Source of the DNA: Magnetospirillum fulvum
GTDB taxonomy: Bacteria; Pseudomonadota; Alphaproteobacteria; Rhodospirillales; Magnetospirillaceae
Direction: 5' to 3'
NCBI RefSeq assembly: GCF_900108475.1
Contig: NZ_FNWO01000004.1
Location: forward strand, 62,001 to 126,000
DNA: 64,000 nt
Positions 33,767 through 42,818 of this stretch are shown in pieces; position 1 is the first letter of the stretch; each line of letters begins with the position of its first letter. The position numbers were made by a program, and so were the translations under genes. The notes below the pieces were generated by a model, which saw only the letters and a program-made list of their open reading frames with translations, was not told the DNA's origin and did not search any database.

Positions 33767-34708
33767 ATGAATATCGAGCCCGGTCAGCAGATGGCCTCTC
33801 CCCTCGCCGAAGACGAGGCCAGCCGCGCCGACCGTCCCCCGGCCGGTTGGCGGCTGTGGTGGCTGGCGATCCGTCCCCGCACCCTGACGATGGCGGTTGC
33901 CCCGGTTTTGGCCGGAACCGCGCTGGGCTGGGCCGAAGCCGGTCATTTCGATCCGCGCCCGTTCCTGGCCGCGTTGGGTGGGGCCTTGCTGATCCAGGCC
34001 GGGACCAACCTGCATAACGATGTTGCCGACGCGTTGAAGGGCGGTGACCAGCCGATGCGCCAGGGTCCGCCCCGCGTCACCGCGCTGGGCTGGGCTACGC
34101 CCGAGCGGGTTCGGGCCGGAGCCCTGGTCTGTTTCGGTCTGGCCTGTCTGTTCGGCCTTTATCTGATCAGCCTGGGCGGGCTGCCGATTCTGGCGCTGGG
34201 TCTGGCCTCGCTGGCGGGCGGCTGGTGCTATTCCGGCGGGCCGCGTCCGATCGCCTATGGTCCCTATGGCGAATTGTTTGTGATCGCCTTCTTCGGCCTG
34301 GGCGCGGTGGGCGGCAGTTATTATCTCCAGACCCACGCTCTAAGCCTGTCCGCCCTGGTCGCCGGTCTGGCGGTCGGTTCGGTGGCGGCGGCGGTGCTGA
34401 TGGCCAACAATTACCGCGACATGGAGGCCGACCGGCTGATCGGGCGGCGCACCCTGGCCATTCGCGCCGGAGTGCGGACCAGTCAGGCGCTGTATGCCGT
34501 GATGGTGCTGGCGCCGTTCGTCCTGCTGGTCGGCCCATCCGGCCCCGCGGGCGGCTGGCTGGTGTTGGGCGCGGTGCCGATGGCGGTCGGGCTGATCCGC
34601 CGCTTCGCCACCGAGGCGCGGGGACCGGCCTTTAATATCATTCTCGGCACCACCGCCCGGCTACAACTTCTGATTGCCGGATTGCTGGCGCTCGGGCTGA
34701 TTTTCTAG
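33767..34708 (+). CDS. menA: UbiA-family prenyltransferase, MenA-like
   Basis: A 313-residue membrane protein with eight to nine hydrophobic segments and the two Asp-rich prenyl-diphosphate motifs: NLHNDVADALKGGD and NNYRDMEADRLIGRRTLA. The pattern fits 1,4-dihydroxy-2-naphthoate polyprenyltransferase (MenA), which makes demethylmenaquinone. Another UbiA-type function is possible, since no other menaquinone gene is present here. GAAGG supports the ATG at 33767. It is divergent from pstS and followed after 14 bp by a metallo-hydrolase gene. Confidence 0.82.
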   Translation: MNIEPGQQMASPLAEDEASRADRPPAGWRLWWLAIRPRTLTMAVAPVLAGTALGWAEAGHFDPRPFLAALGGALLIQAGTNLHNDVADALKGGDQPMRQGPPRVTALGWATPERVRAGALVCFGLACLFGLYLISLGGLPILALGLASLAGGWCYSGGPRPIAYGPYGELFVIAFFGLGAVGGSYYLQTHALSLSALVAGLAVGSVAAAVLMANNYRDMEADRLIGRRTLAIRAGVRTSQALYAVMVLAPFVLLVGPSGPAGGWLVLGAVPMAVGLIRRFATEARGPAFNIILGTTARLQLLIAGLLALGLIF

Positions 34709-34722
34709 AAAAGGCACGCCCG

Positions 34723-35763
34723 TTGAAATCTCCGTCCTTGGACTATCCGTTTAGCCATCCGCCCGAGTCGGGGCGGTTGGCCCAAGTCGCTCCCGGCATT
34801 TCCTGGTTGCGGATGCCGCTGCCCTTCGCGCTCGACCACATCAATTTGTGGGTGTTGGACGACGGGACCGACGGGATGGTCCTGGTCGATTGCGGAGTGT
34901 CCGACGACATCACCCGCGCGCTGTGGTGCGATGTGCTCGACGGGCCGCTGGCCGGGCGGCGGGCGACCCGGCTGATTGCGACCCATTTCCACCCCGATCA
35001 TATCGGGCTGGCGGGCTGGCTGGCCGAGCGGCTTAAGGTCGAGTTGACCGCGACCCCCAGCGAATGGCTGTTCGGGCGGATGTTGTGGTTGGAAACCGGC
35101 CCGGATTACGCCGTCAACCAGGGCGATTTTTATCGCCGCCTCGGTCTCGACGCCGCCTTGTGCGACGAGATCGAGCAGCGCGGCAATACCTATCGCACCC
35201 GCATTGACGCGATTCCGCCCCGGTTCGAGGCGATCGGCGAAGGCGATGTCCTCACCATCGGCGGGCAGGATTGGCACGCGATCATCGGCGGCGGCCATTC
35301 GCCCGAGCATCTGTGCCTGTATTGCGCCAAGGCGGGGGTGCTGATCTCGGGCGATCAGGTGCTGCCCCGGATCAGTCCGATCGTCGGAATCTGGCCGCAA
35401 CAGCCCGACGAAGATCCGCTGGCCGCTTTTCTCGACTCGCTGGGGCGGCTGCGTGCCTTGCCCGAGGATACTCTGGTGCTGCCGTCGCATGGGCTGCCGT
35501 TCCGGGGGCTGCACGCCCGCATCGACGATCTGGCGGCGCACCATGCCGAACGGCTGGACCGCACCCGCGACAGCGTCGTGGCCCCGGCGACGGTGGCCGA
35601 GGTGATGCGGGTGCTGTTCACTCGTCCGATGGATTCCAATCAGGTGGTGTTCGCCGCAGGCGAGACGATGGCTCATCTGGCCCATCTGGCCTACCAGGGC
35701 GAGATCGTCCGCGAGACCGGCGCTGACGGGGTGTGGGCTTACCAGTTACCAACCGGCCAATGA
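34723..35763 (+). CDS. Metallo-beta-lactamase-fold hydrolase
   Basis: A 346-residue soluble protein with the zinc motif THFHPDHIG, further ligands in GGHSPEH and SGDQVLP, and a late PSHGLPF. It belongs to the glyoxalase II/beta-lactamase-like superfamily; the substrate cannot be predicted. The start codon is TTG with AAGG nine nucleotides upstream. Likely co-transcribed with the prenyltransferase gene. Confidence 0.88.
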   Translation: MKSPSLDYPFSHPPESGRLAQVAPGISWLRMPLPFALDHINLWVLDDGTDGMVLVDCGVSDDITRALWCDVLDGPLAGRRATRLIATHFHPDHIGLAGWLAERLKVELTATPSEWLFGRMLWLETGPDYAVNQGDFYRRLGLDAALCDEIEQRGNTYRTRIDAIPPRFEAIGEGDVLTIGGQDWHAIIGGGHSPEHLCLYCAKAGVLISGDQVLPRISPIVGIWPQQPDEDPLAAFLDSLGRLRALPEDTLVLPSHGLPFRGLHARIDDLAAHHAERLDRTRDSVVAPATVAEVMRVLFTRPMDSNQVVFAAGETMAHLAHLAYQGEIVRETGADGVWAYQLPTGQ

Positions 35764-35872
35764 CTTGGCCGGTTGTATTGTCCCTCGCCGGGCGGGCGCA
35801 TCCGCGCCCTTGGCCGCCGCCGCAATGGCGGCAAGATACCGGCCAACGGGGTAAGGCGGGGGTTGGCCGGTA
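35751..35872. terminator. Pair of hairpins between convergent genes
   Basis: A 9-bp stem AACCGGCCA/TGGCCGGTT (35751-35759 with 35766-35774) has the upstream gene's stop codon in its loop. A perfect 11-bp stem (35837-35847 with 35862-35872) follows. Both share the core CCGGCCA, so they are two copies of one palindromic unit in a bidirectional terminator position. Confidence 0.6.
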
Positions 35873-36616
35873 TTACCGCGCCTGAGCGATCGCCTCGGCG
35901 ACCAGGGCCAGGACGATTTCGGCCAATTGGACCGGGTCGGTCGGCGGCGCGGCCAGGACCACCCGGTTCTCGCCATCCGGCCGGGCCTTGAACAAAGCGG
36001 GCAGGTCGGTGCGGACGTGGCCGCCTTGCGACAGCAGCAGCGGCACCGCGACGGCGGAGCGGTTGCCCACCCGCTCTGGCCAGTCGGCGGCGAACGGTTC
36101 CTGTTCGAGAAACAACGCGGCGACGTCGGCAAAGCGGCCGTGCGCCTTGAGGTGCGCCGCGATCGCCTGGGCGGTGCCCGCAGCACCTTCGGGCCGCGTC
36201 GCGCCGTGGCCGATCAGCAGCAGAACCGAGGCGGCGGGGTCGAGCCCGGCGGCACTGGCGGTTTGCTCCGCCAGCCGTTCCACCAAAGCGGCAAAGCCGG
36301 GATGGGCTCCGACCGGGGGCGTCAGCAGGATGCGGCCGCTCGGACCCAGGGTCTGCGGCCCATCCAATCCAGCCTGCTCGGCCAGCCGGGTTTCGGCGAA
36401 GGCTCCGCCGCCGGTCAGCACCGGCACGATCACCGTCAGAGGCGCGGGGGCGGGTGGCCCCAGGCGCGGCTCTTGTTTGAGGAATCGGGCTTCGACCGAG
36501 GCGAAGGCTGCGCTGAGACGGACCGTCTCGGCCAACGCCAGCAGGGGGGCTCCGGCCTCGGGATGGCGGGCCGAGCCGTGACCGACCAGCACCAGAGCGG
36601 GCCGGTCGGGACTCAT
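35873..36616 (-). CDS. cbiX: CbiX/SirB-type sirohydrochlorin chelatase
   Basis: A 247-residue class II chelatase with two related halves, beginning LVLVGHGSARHPEAG and LLLIGHGATRPEG; the HGS/HGA segments carry the metal-binding His. Such enzymes insert Co or Fe into sirohydrochlorin for cobalamin or siroheme. It overlaps cobA by 4 bp, so the two enzymes act in consecutive steps. The inserted metal cannot be decided from sequence. Confidence 0.85.
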   Translation of the reverse strand: MSPDRPALVLVGHGSARHPEAGAPLLALAETVRLSAAFASVEARFLKQEPRLGPPAPAPLTVIVPVLTGGGAFAETRLAEQAGLDGPQTLGPSGRILLTPPVGAHPGFAALVERLAEQTASAAGLDPAASVLLLIGHGATRPEGAAGTAQAIAAHLKAHGRFADVAALFLEQEPFAADWPERVGNRSAVAVPLLLSQGGHVRTDLPALFKARPDGENRVVLAAPPTDPVQLAEIVLALVAEAIAQAR

Positions 36617-37404
36617 GACGCGGCGGGGCCGATCTTGGCGTCGAACCAGTCCAGTTCGTCAGACAGCGACACCACCTTGCCGATCACGATCAGCGTCGGC
36701 GGATGCAGTTCGGCGGCGTGGGCGCGGTCGTACAGCGTCTCCAGCGTCGCGATCACCCGGCGCTGACGCGGCGTGGTGCCGTTCTCGATCGCGGCGGCGG
36801 GGGTGTCGGGCGAAAGGCCAGCGGCGATCAACTCGGCCGAGGTCTCTTTCAGCGATTGCAGCCCCATATAGATCACCAACGTGGTGTCGGGATCGCCCAG
36901 TTTGTCCCAATGCAGGTCGAGCGGCTTGCCGTCCCGCAGATGGCCGGTGACGAAGCGGGTTCCGGTGGCGAGTCCACGATGGGTCAGCGGAATCCCGGCA
37001 TAGGTCGAGACCCCGGCGGCGGCGCTGATCCCCGGTACCACTTCGAAAGTGATGCCGTTGCGGGCGAGGAACAGGGCCTCTTCGCTGCCGCGTCCGAACA
37101 CGAACGGATCGCCGCCCTTCAACCGCACCACGTCGCGGCCGGAGCGGGCCAGCCGCAGCAGCAAATCGTTGGTCTCGCTCTGGGTCAGGTAATGGCGGCC
37201 GCATTCCTTGCCCGCGAAGACCTGCTCGGCCTCGGGCGGGATCAGGGCCAGAATCTCGGCGCTAACCAGCCGGTCATAGACCACCAGCCGGGCCGACCCG
37301 ATCAGCCGCGCCGCCTTGACGGTCAGGAGATCGGGATCGCCGGGACCGGCTCCCACCAGGGTAACCTTGCCGGGCTGTGTGACCGGATCGTTCGCCGTTG
37401 TCAT
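36613..37404 (-). CDS. cobA: Uroporphyrinogen-III C-methyltransferase
   Basis: A 263-residue SAM-dependent methyltransferase that makes precorrin-2. Motifs: VTLVGAGPGDPDLLTVKA, VVRLKGGDPFVFGRG (SAM loop) and VVPGISAAAGVSTYAGIPLTHRG. It is a single-domain SUMT without the CysG dehydrogenase part, as in CobA or NirE; siroheme, cobalamin and haem d1 routes are all possible. GAGG precedes the ATG. Operon with cbiX. Confidence 0.93.
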   Translation of the reverse strand: MTTANDPVTQPGKVTLVGAGPGDPDLLTVKAARLIGSARLVVYDRLVSAEILALIPPEAEQVFAGKECGRHYLTQSETNDLLLRLARSGRDVVRLKGGDPFVFGRGSEEALFLARNGITFEVVPGISAAAGVSTYAGIPLTHRGLATGTRFVTGHLRDGKPLDLHWDKLGDPDTTLVIYMGLQSLKETSAELIAAGLSPDTPAAAIENGTTPRQRRVIATLETLYDRAHAAELHPPTLIVIGKVVSLSDELDWFDAKIGPAAS

Positions 37405-37560
37405 GAAACCTCACGCTTTGGCCCCGGACGGGGCGCGAGCGGCACTCCTAGCACAGGCCGGGGCGCAAGAGCCACCGAATCGCCACGGAAGGGATTGCGG
37501 CGGGGCCTGGGTTCGAGTGAGGATGCCCGGCTTGGAGCAACCGGGGGGATTGACGCGACG

Positions 37561-39579
37561 ATGGATGCGGCGAAGATGGCGGAAATCGAGCGGCTGGCCG
37601 CTCAGTCCGAGGCGCTCTACCGCGCCGGACGCTTAAACGAGGCCGAGGCGGCCTGCCGCCGTCTGGCCGGTTGGCTGCCCGACCATCCGATGATCCATTA
37701 CAATCTCGCCCGCGTGCAAAAGGATCGCGGCAAACTGGCGCCCGCCGCCGCCTCGTTGCGCCGCGCCGTCGCCCTGGCTCCCGAGATGGCCGAGGCCTGG
37801 CTCAATCTGGGGATGCTGCTGACCGAAAGCGGTCGTCTCGACGAGGCCGAGGCGGCGTTCACCTCTGGTCTGGCTGTCCGGCTCGAGATGTGGACCTTGT
37901 GGTCGGGGCTGGCCCGGATCCAGCTTGCCCGGGGACAGCGCGCCGCCGCCGCACTGACATTGCTCCGCGCCCTCGAGATCGCCCCCAATACTCCGGCGCT
38001 GCTGGTCAATCTCGGCAATCTGCGGCTGGAAGAGGGTCAGGTCGGCGAAGCGGCGGCGCTGTTCGAACAGGCGGTGGCGCTGGCCCCGTTGATGCCCGAA
38101 GCGCTGTTGGGAGCCGCCAACGCGGTGCGCCGCACGGGTGATCCGCTGGTCGCGCTGGACTATTACCGCCGCGCCGTCGCCGCCCGTCCCGGCGATCTTG
38201 CCCTGGCCGGACGGCTGGCCGAGGCGCGGCTCAGTCTGTGCGAGTGGGAGGGAGTCGAGCGTCTGCGCCCCGATCTGGTCGCCCCGGCGCTGGCTCAACC
38301 CGGATCGGTGATCGGGCCGATGCAGGCCCTGGCCTTGCCGCTGAGCCTCAGTCCGGCGGAGGGGCTGACGATCGCTCGCCGCCGTGCCGAACAGGTCGCT
38401 GCCGAGGCCAAGGCGCAGGGAGCGTCGCCCCGGATCAATCGGCCAGGGCCGCGCGACCGCCTCACCATCGGCTATCTGTCGGCCGACTTCCACGACCACC
38501 CGACCAGCCATCTGATGCGCGGCCTGTTTGCCGCCCATGACCGGGCGGCGGTGCGGGTGGCGGCGCTGTCGCTCGGTCCCGACGATAACAGCGCCTATCG
38601 CCGCGCCGTGCGCGAGGGCTCGGACCTGTTCCTCGATCTCGCCGCCCTGGACAATGGGGCCGCCGCCGCCGCGATTGCCGAGGCGGGAATCGACATCCTG
38701 GTCGATATCAACGTCCACACCCGGGGCAACCGGTTGGCGCTCACCGCCCTGCGCCCCGCGCCGCTGGCGGTCAATTGGCTGGGTCTGCCGGGGACCAGCG
38801 GCGCGTCCTTCATTGATTGGGCCATCGTCGATCGAATCGTCGCCCCGCCCGGAGCCGAGGCCGGGTTCTCGGAAAGCCTGCTGGTGTTGCCCCAGTGCTA
38901 TCAGCCCAACGACCGCCTCCAGCCGATTGCCCCCGACGCGCCCGACCGCGCCGAATGCGGTCTGCCCGAAGGCGCCTTCGTGTTCTGCTGCTTCAATCAG
39001 GCTTACAAGATCGAGCCGGTGATGTTTAGCCGCTGGATGCGGATTCTCGACCGGGTGCCGGGATCGGTGCTGTGGCTGCTGGGCGAATCGGGCGCGGTCG
39101 AAGACAATCTGCGGCGCGAGGCGCAGGCTCGCGGGATCGACCCCGCCCGGCTGGTGTTTGCCACTCGCCAGCCCAAGCCCCGCCATCTGGCCCGGCATTG
39201 TCACGCCGATCTGGGGCTCGATACTTTGTTCTATAACGCCCACACCACCGCCAGCGACGCGCTGTGGGCCGGGCTGCCGCTGGTGACCGCGCCGGGAGCG
39301 ACCTTTGCCGCTCGGGTCGGGGCCAGCGTGTTGACCGCGCTGGGCCTTACCGATCTGATTTGCCCCGACCTCGATGCCTATGAGGAAAAAGCGGTGGCGC
39401 TGGCAAGCGATCCGGCGGCGCTGGCCGCTGTGCGGGAGCGGCTGGCGGCGGCGCGTCTGACCCAGCCGCTGTTCGACACCGACCGCTTTGCCCGCGATCT
39501 CGAGCGCGGCTTCGCCCTGATCTGGGAGGCGGCGCGCACTGGACACCGTCCGCGCCGGCTGGAGGTTCCGGCCGGGTGA
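37561..39579 (+). CDS. TPR protein with O-GlcNAc-transferase-like (GT41) domain
   Basis: A 672-residue protein. Residues about 8-245 form TPR repeats (for example AWLNLGMLLTESGRLDEAEAAF and ALLVNLGNLRLEEGQVGEAAALFEQA). Residues about 290-665 resemble the SPINDLY/O-GlcNAc-transferase catalytic domain (YLSADFHDHPTSHLMRGLF, LGLPGTSGASFIDW, FYNAHTTASDALWAGLPLVT). GT41 proteins transfer GlcNAc or fucose to Ser/Thr; in bacteria the targets are mostly unknown, with flagellin and adhesins as known cases of protein glycosylation. No signal peptide, so it acts in the cytoplasm. The start has only a weak G-rich ribosome site. Confidence 0.85.
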   Translation: MDAAKMAEIERLAAQSEALYRAGRLNEAEAACRRLAGWLPDHPMIHYNLARVQKDRGKLAPAAASLRRAVALAPEMAEAWLNLGMLLTESGRLDEAEAAFTSGLAVRLEMWTLWSGLARIQLARGQRAAAALTLLRALEIAPNTPALLVNLGNLRLEEGQVGEAAALFEQAVALAPLMPEALLGAANAVRRTGDPLVALDYYRRAVAARPGDLALAGRLAEARLSLCEWEGVERLRPDLVAPALAQPGSVIGPMQALALPLSLSPAEGLTIARRRAEQVAAEAKAQGASPRINRPGPRDRLTIGYLSADFHDHPTSHLMRGLFAAHDRAAVRVAALSLGPDDNSAYRRAVREGSDLFLDLAALDNGAAAAAIAEAGIDILVDINVHTRGNRLALTALRPAPLAVNWLGLPGTSGASFIDWAIVDRIVAPPGAEAGFSESLLVLPQCYQPNDRLQPIAPDAPDRAECGLPEGAFVFCCFNQAYKIEPVMFSRWMRILDRVPGSVLWLLGESGAVEDNLRREAQARGIDPARLVFATRQPKPRHLARHCHADLGLDTLFYNAHTTASDALWAGLPLVTAPGATFAARVGASVLTALGLTDLICPDLDAYEEKAVALASDPAALAAVRERLAAARLTQPLFDTDRFARDLERGFALIWEAARTGHRPRRLEVPAG

Positions 39580-39589
39580 GAGCCTGACG

Positions 39590-40444
39590 CTATCCCCGCG
39601 CGACCGGCGAGCCCTCGCGGCTGCCCCATTCCGCCCACGAGCCGTCATAGACGGCGACTTCGTTGGCTCCGATCAGGTGCAGGCCGAGGGCGACGATACA
39701 GGCGGTGACGCCCGATCCGCAGCCGACCACGATCGGCCGCTTGGGGTCGATCCCGGCGGCGGCGAAACGGGCGCGCAGGGGGTCGAGCGGCAACAGGGTG
39801 TGGTTGACCTCGTCGATCAGGTCGGATGACGGGATATTGACCGCGCCGGGGATATGGCCCTGAAGCGGACAGGGGCGCGGCTCGGGCACTTCGCCCCGAA
39901 AGCGGGGAGCGGGGCGGGCGTCGATCACTTGCTCGTGCTGGCTCTCGACATTGGCCAGGACATGGTCGTAATCGCGCAGCAGCAGCCGGTTGAAGCGGGC
40001 GACGAAGTGGCGGGTGCGCGGCACCGGCGGCAGATCCTCGACCGGCCGCCCCTCGCGCCGCCATTTCGGCAGGCCACCGTCCAGCACCGAAATGTCGGTG
40101 TGGCCGAAGGTGCGGAACATCCACCACACCCGCGCCGAGGCGGCGAAATTGTTGGAATCGTAGACGACGACCCGGTTGCCGTTGCCCAGGCCCAGCTTGC
40201 GCACCTTGCTGGAGAATTTCTCGGGCGCGGGCAGCATGTGGGGCAGGCCCGACTCGGTGTCGGCGATGTCGTCGATATCGAAGAACACCGCGCCGGGAAT
40301 GTGCTCGGCGTCGTATTCCTCGCGGGCGTTGCGGTTCTGCTTGGGGAGGAACCAACTGGCATCGACAACCCGAACATCGGGAGCGGCAAGGTGGTCGGCC
40401 AGCCAGTCGGTGCTGACCAGGGCGTCCGGGTTGGCGATGCTCAT
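39590..40444 (-). CDS. sseA: 3-mercaptopyruvate/thiosulfate sulfurtransferase
   Basis: A 284-residue tandem rhodanese. The inactive N-terminal domain (VRVVDASWFLP to SVLDGGLPKWRREG) is followed by the active domain with CGSGVTA (C242), the six-residue loop signature of mercaptopyruvate sulfurtransferases. It transfers sulfur to thiol or cyanide acceptors. GGGGAG nine nucleotides upstream supports ATG 40444 over an in-frame GTG at 40450. It is 18 bp downstream of cysK on the same strand, linking it to cysteine metabolism. Confidence 0.93.
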   Translation of the reverse strand: MSIANPDALVSTDWLADHLAAPDVRVVDASWFLPKQNRNAREEYDAEHIPGAVFFDIDDIADTESGLPHMLPAPEKFSSKVRKLGLGNGNRVVVYDSNNFAASARVWWMFRTFGHTDISVLDGGLPKWRREGRPVEDLPPVPRTRHFVARFNRLLLRDYDHVLANVESQHEQVIDARPAPRFRGEVPEPRPCPLQGHIPGAVNIPSSDLIDEVNHTLLPLDPLRARFAAAGIDPKRPIVVGCGSGVTACIVALGLHLIGANEVAVYDGSWAEWGSREGSPVARG

Positions 40445-40462
40445 CGTCACGGTCTCCCCATG

Positions 40463-41482
40463 TCACTCGATCGGAGTTCGTTCCAGCCAGTCGGGGACGC
40501 GCAGGCCGCGTTCGCGCAAGAAGGCCGGGTTGAACAACTTGCTCTGGTAACGGGTACCATGATCGCACAGCACTGTCACTATCGTGTGGCCCGGCCCCAG
40601 CTTGCGGGCAACCCGGATCGCCGCCGCGACGTTGATTCCGGACGAGCCGCCGACCAGCAATCCTTCGTGTTCAGCCAGATCGAACACAGCGTCGAGCGCC
40701 TCGGCATCGCCGATCTGAAACTGATCGTCGATCGGGGCGTTGTCGAGATTGCGGGTGATGCGGCCCTGGCCGATTCCTTCGGTGATCGAGCTGCCCTCGG
40801 CACGAAGATGGCCGTGGGCGTAATATTCGTACAGCGCCGAGCCCATCGGGTCGGCCAGCACGATCTGCACCTCGGGCCGGTGTGCCTTCAGCGCCAGCCC
40901 GACCCCGGCCAGGGTGCCGCCGGTGCCGACCGCGCAGGTAAAGGCATCGACCCGGCCGCCGGTCTGGCGCCAGATTTCCTGCCCGGTGGTGGTGCGGTGG
41001 GCCTCGCGGTTGGCGGTGTTGTCGAACTGGTTGGCCCACACCGCGCCGTTCGGCTCGGTCGCGGCCAGTTCCCCCGCCAATCGCTCCGACACCCGGACGT
41101 AATTGCCCGGATTGAGGAAGGGCCGGGCCGGAACCAGCTTCAGTTCGGCCCCGGCCAGCCGCAGCATGTCGCGCTTTTCCTGGCTTTGGGTCTCGGGCAT
41201 CACGATCAGGGTGCGATAGCCCAAGGCCCGCCCGATCAGGGCCAGCCCGATCCCGGTATTGCCGGCGGTGCCTTCGACGATGGTGCCACCCGGCTTCAGC
41301 CAGCCGCGCTTTTCGGCGTCGCGGATAATGCCGAGCGCGGCGCGGTCCTTGATCGAACCGCCGGGATTGAGGAATTCGGCCTTGGCCAGGATGTCGCAGC
41401 CGGTCGCTGCGGAGGCCCGCCGCAGCCGGATCAGCGGAGTCTCGCCGATGGCCCCGGCCAGCCCGTCACGAATTTCCGTCAT
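40463..41482 (-). CDS. cysK: Cysteine synthase (PLP-dependent)
   Basis: A 339-residue fold-type II PLP enzyme. The PLP Lys is in GGSIKDRAA (K45), the substrate loop is EGTAGNTGIG, the phosphate loop CAVGTGGTLAG and the Ser contact GGSSGINV. It condenses O-acetylserine with sulfide to cysteine. Slightly longer than E. coli CysK; the EYYAHG insertion resembles eukaryote-like cysteine synthases and cystathionine-beta-synthase relatives, so substrate range is not certain. First gene of an operon with sseA. Confidence 0.9.
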   Translation of the reverse strand: MTEIRDGLAGAIGETPLIRLRRASAATGCDILAKAEFLNPGGSIKDRAALGIIRDAEKRGWLKPGGTIVEGTAGNTGIGLALIGRALGYRTLIVMPETQSQEKRDMLRLAGAELKLVPARPFLNPGNYVRVSERLAGELAATEPNGAVWANQFDNTANREAHRTTTGQEIWRQTGGRVDAFTCAVGTGGTLAGVGLALKAHRPEVQIVLADPMGSALYEYYAHGHLRAEGSSITEGIGQGRITRNLDNAPIDDQFQIGDAEALDAVFDLAEHEGLLVGGSSGINVAAAIRVARKLGPGHTIVTVLCDHGTRYQSKLFNPAFLRERGLRVPDWLERTPIE

Positions 41483-41634
41483 GATTGTGTTGTTTCCTGA
41501 ATTTTACGCACGAGCCAGTGTAGCTTTCGCGGCGGCGCGGTTCAAGCGCGAGAGAGGGTGGAGAAATTGTCTCGGTCCGCACCGGATTCGCCTGGTACGT
41601 GAAAAATGGATGCGGTGCGGTATAAGCATGGACA

Positions 41635-41653
41635 TATCCTTTTGGAAAGGATA
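41635..41653. promoter_or_regulatory. Perfect dyad upstream of bacteriohaemerythrin
   Basis: TATCCTTT-TGG-AAAGGATA is an 8-3-8 perfect palindrome ending 17 bp before the proposed start codon. It could be an operator or a 5' mRNA hairpin affecting translation. A TATAAG hexamer lies at 41621-41626 just upstream. Confidence 0.4.
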
Positions 41654-41670
41654 AAGCGGCTAGTCCGATA

Positions 41671-42156
41671 GTGCTGGAAATGTTTATATTGTATTTAAGA
41701 AGAGCCAGTCGAGCAGGAGAGGGTCAAGGTTTGGCGGATTCATCTGTCACGGCGCATCTTTATCCAAAATGGAATAGATCAATTTCAGTAGGTGACGCCA
41801 AGATCGACCGTGAACATGAAGAAATTTTTGACCAGATCGTCACGGTGGCCGGTTTTGTCGATAGCCACGACAATGCGTCCGTGCTGAGCGCGATCGACCG
41901 ATTGCTGCTGCTGCTGGAACGGCATTTCCAGGACGAAGAACGCTTTTTCGCCGTCACCAGCTATCCCCACGCTCCCGCGCACAAGATCGAACACCGTGTC
42001 CTGCGCCACATGGCCCGCCATATTCGTGGCGCGGTCGAACTGTCGCGCGACGGGTCGTTCGTCGGCCTGTCCTTGCGTCATTTCGTTCAGGCGATGGTCG
42101 AGCACATCATCGAGATCGACCTTGGCTACCGCCCCTATCTCCACGAAGCGGAGTAA
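41671..42156 (+). CDS. Bacteriohaemerythrin
   Basis: A protein of up to 161 residues with a complete haemerythrin diiron set: H49 (IDREHEE), H85 and E89 (RHFQDEE), H104 and H108 (HKIEH), H145 and D150 (VEHIIEID). It binds oxygen or acts as an oxygen sensor or carrier. The first 20-30 residues, encoded by AT-rich DNA, are not typical. GTG 41671, ATG 41680 and TTG 41731 (behind AGGAGAGGG) are all possible starts; family members begin near residue 30. Confidence 0.9.
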   Translation: MLEMFILYLRRASRAGEGQGLADSSVTAHLYPKWNRSISVGDAKIDREHEEIFDQIVTVAGFVDSHDNASVLSAIDRLLLLLERHFQDEERFFAVTSYPHAPAHKIEHRVLRHMARHIRGAVELSRDGSFVGLSLRHFVQAMVEHIIEIDLGYRPYLHEAE

Positions 42157-42170
42157 GAGATCAACGCGCT

Positions 42171-42818
42171 CTAGCTGAAGGCGGCTTCGGCCTCGGCTTC
42201 GCGGACGATGTCGATCAAGCGGAGCAGGATGTCGGGTTCCTGGGCTCCGGCCAGGGCGTATTGGCCGTCGAGGATCAGGCAGGGCACCCCATTCACGCCC
42301 AGACGGTGGGCGCGGGCATTGTCGGCCAGCACCGCCGCGCAGTCGGCCTCCGAGGCGAGGTACTCGAACGTCGCCTTGCGGTTCAGCCCGATCCTGGCCC
42401 CGATCTCGGCCAGCAGGCGGATGTCGCCGATATCCTGTCCCTCGCAGAAATAGGCGGCATAGATTGTCTCGACCGCCTCGGCCTCACGCCCGATCGACCC
42501 GGCATAGCGGATCAGCCGGTGCGAATCGAGGGCGTTGGGAGTGCGCCCGATCCGGTCAAAGGCAAAGGCGATCCCTTCGACCTCTCCGGCGGTGGCGACG
42601 GCGGCGTGCACCCGCTGCGCCCGGGCCGGGCCGCCGAACTTGCGGTCGAGATAGGAGCGGCGATCGACGCCTTCGGGCGGCAGGTCGGGATTGAGCAGAA
42701 ACGGTCGCCACAGAATCGTCACCCGGCTGTCGGCCCGTTCCGCCAAGGCGCGTTCCAGTCGGCGTTTGCCGACATAGCACCAGGGACAGACGGTGTCGAA
42801 GACGTATTCGAGTCTCAT
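42171..42818 (-). CDS. FrnE-type DsbA-family oxidoreductase
   Basis: A 215-residue cytoplasmic thioredoxin-fold protein with CPWCYVGKRRLERAL at residues 11-14 and the cis-Pro loop VNGVPCLIL; the pattern matches the FrnE/2-hydroxychromene-2-carboxylate-isomerase-like DsbA group. Probable disulfide isomerase or glutathione-linked activity. It overlaps the upstream degenerate GGDEF gene by 4 bp, so it is translationally coupled to a signalling gene. Confidence 0.9.
   Translation of the reverse strand: MRLEYVFDTVCPWCYVGKRRLERALAERADSRVTILWRPFLLNPDLPPEGVDRRSYLDRKFGGPARAQRVHAAVATAGEVEGIAFAFDRIGRTPNALDSHRLIRYAGSIGREAEAVETIYAAYFCEGQDIGDIRLLAEIGARIGLNRKATFEYLASEADCAAVLADNARAHRLGVNGVPCLILDGQYALAGAQEPDILLRLIDIVREAEAEAAFS

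Noticed and set aside
37405-37560. Cobalamin riboswitch upstream of cobA
   Set aside because: GC-rich structured sequence is present but the conserved B12-box GCCACTG core is absent.
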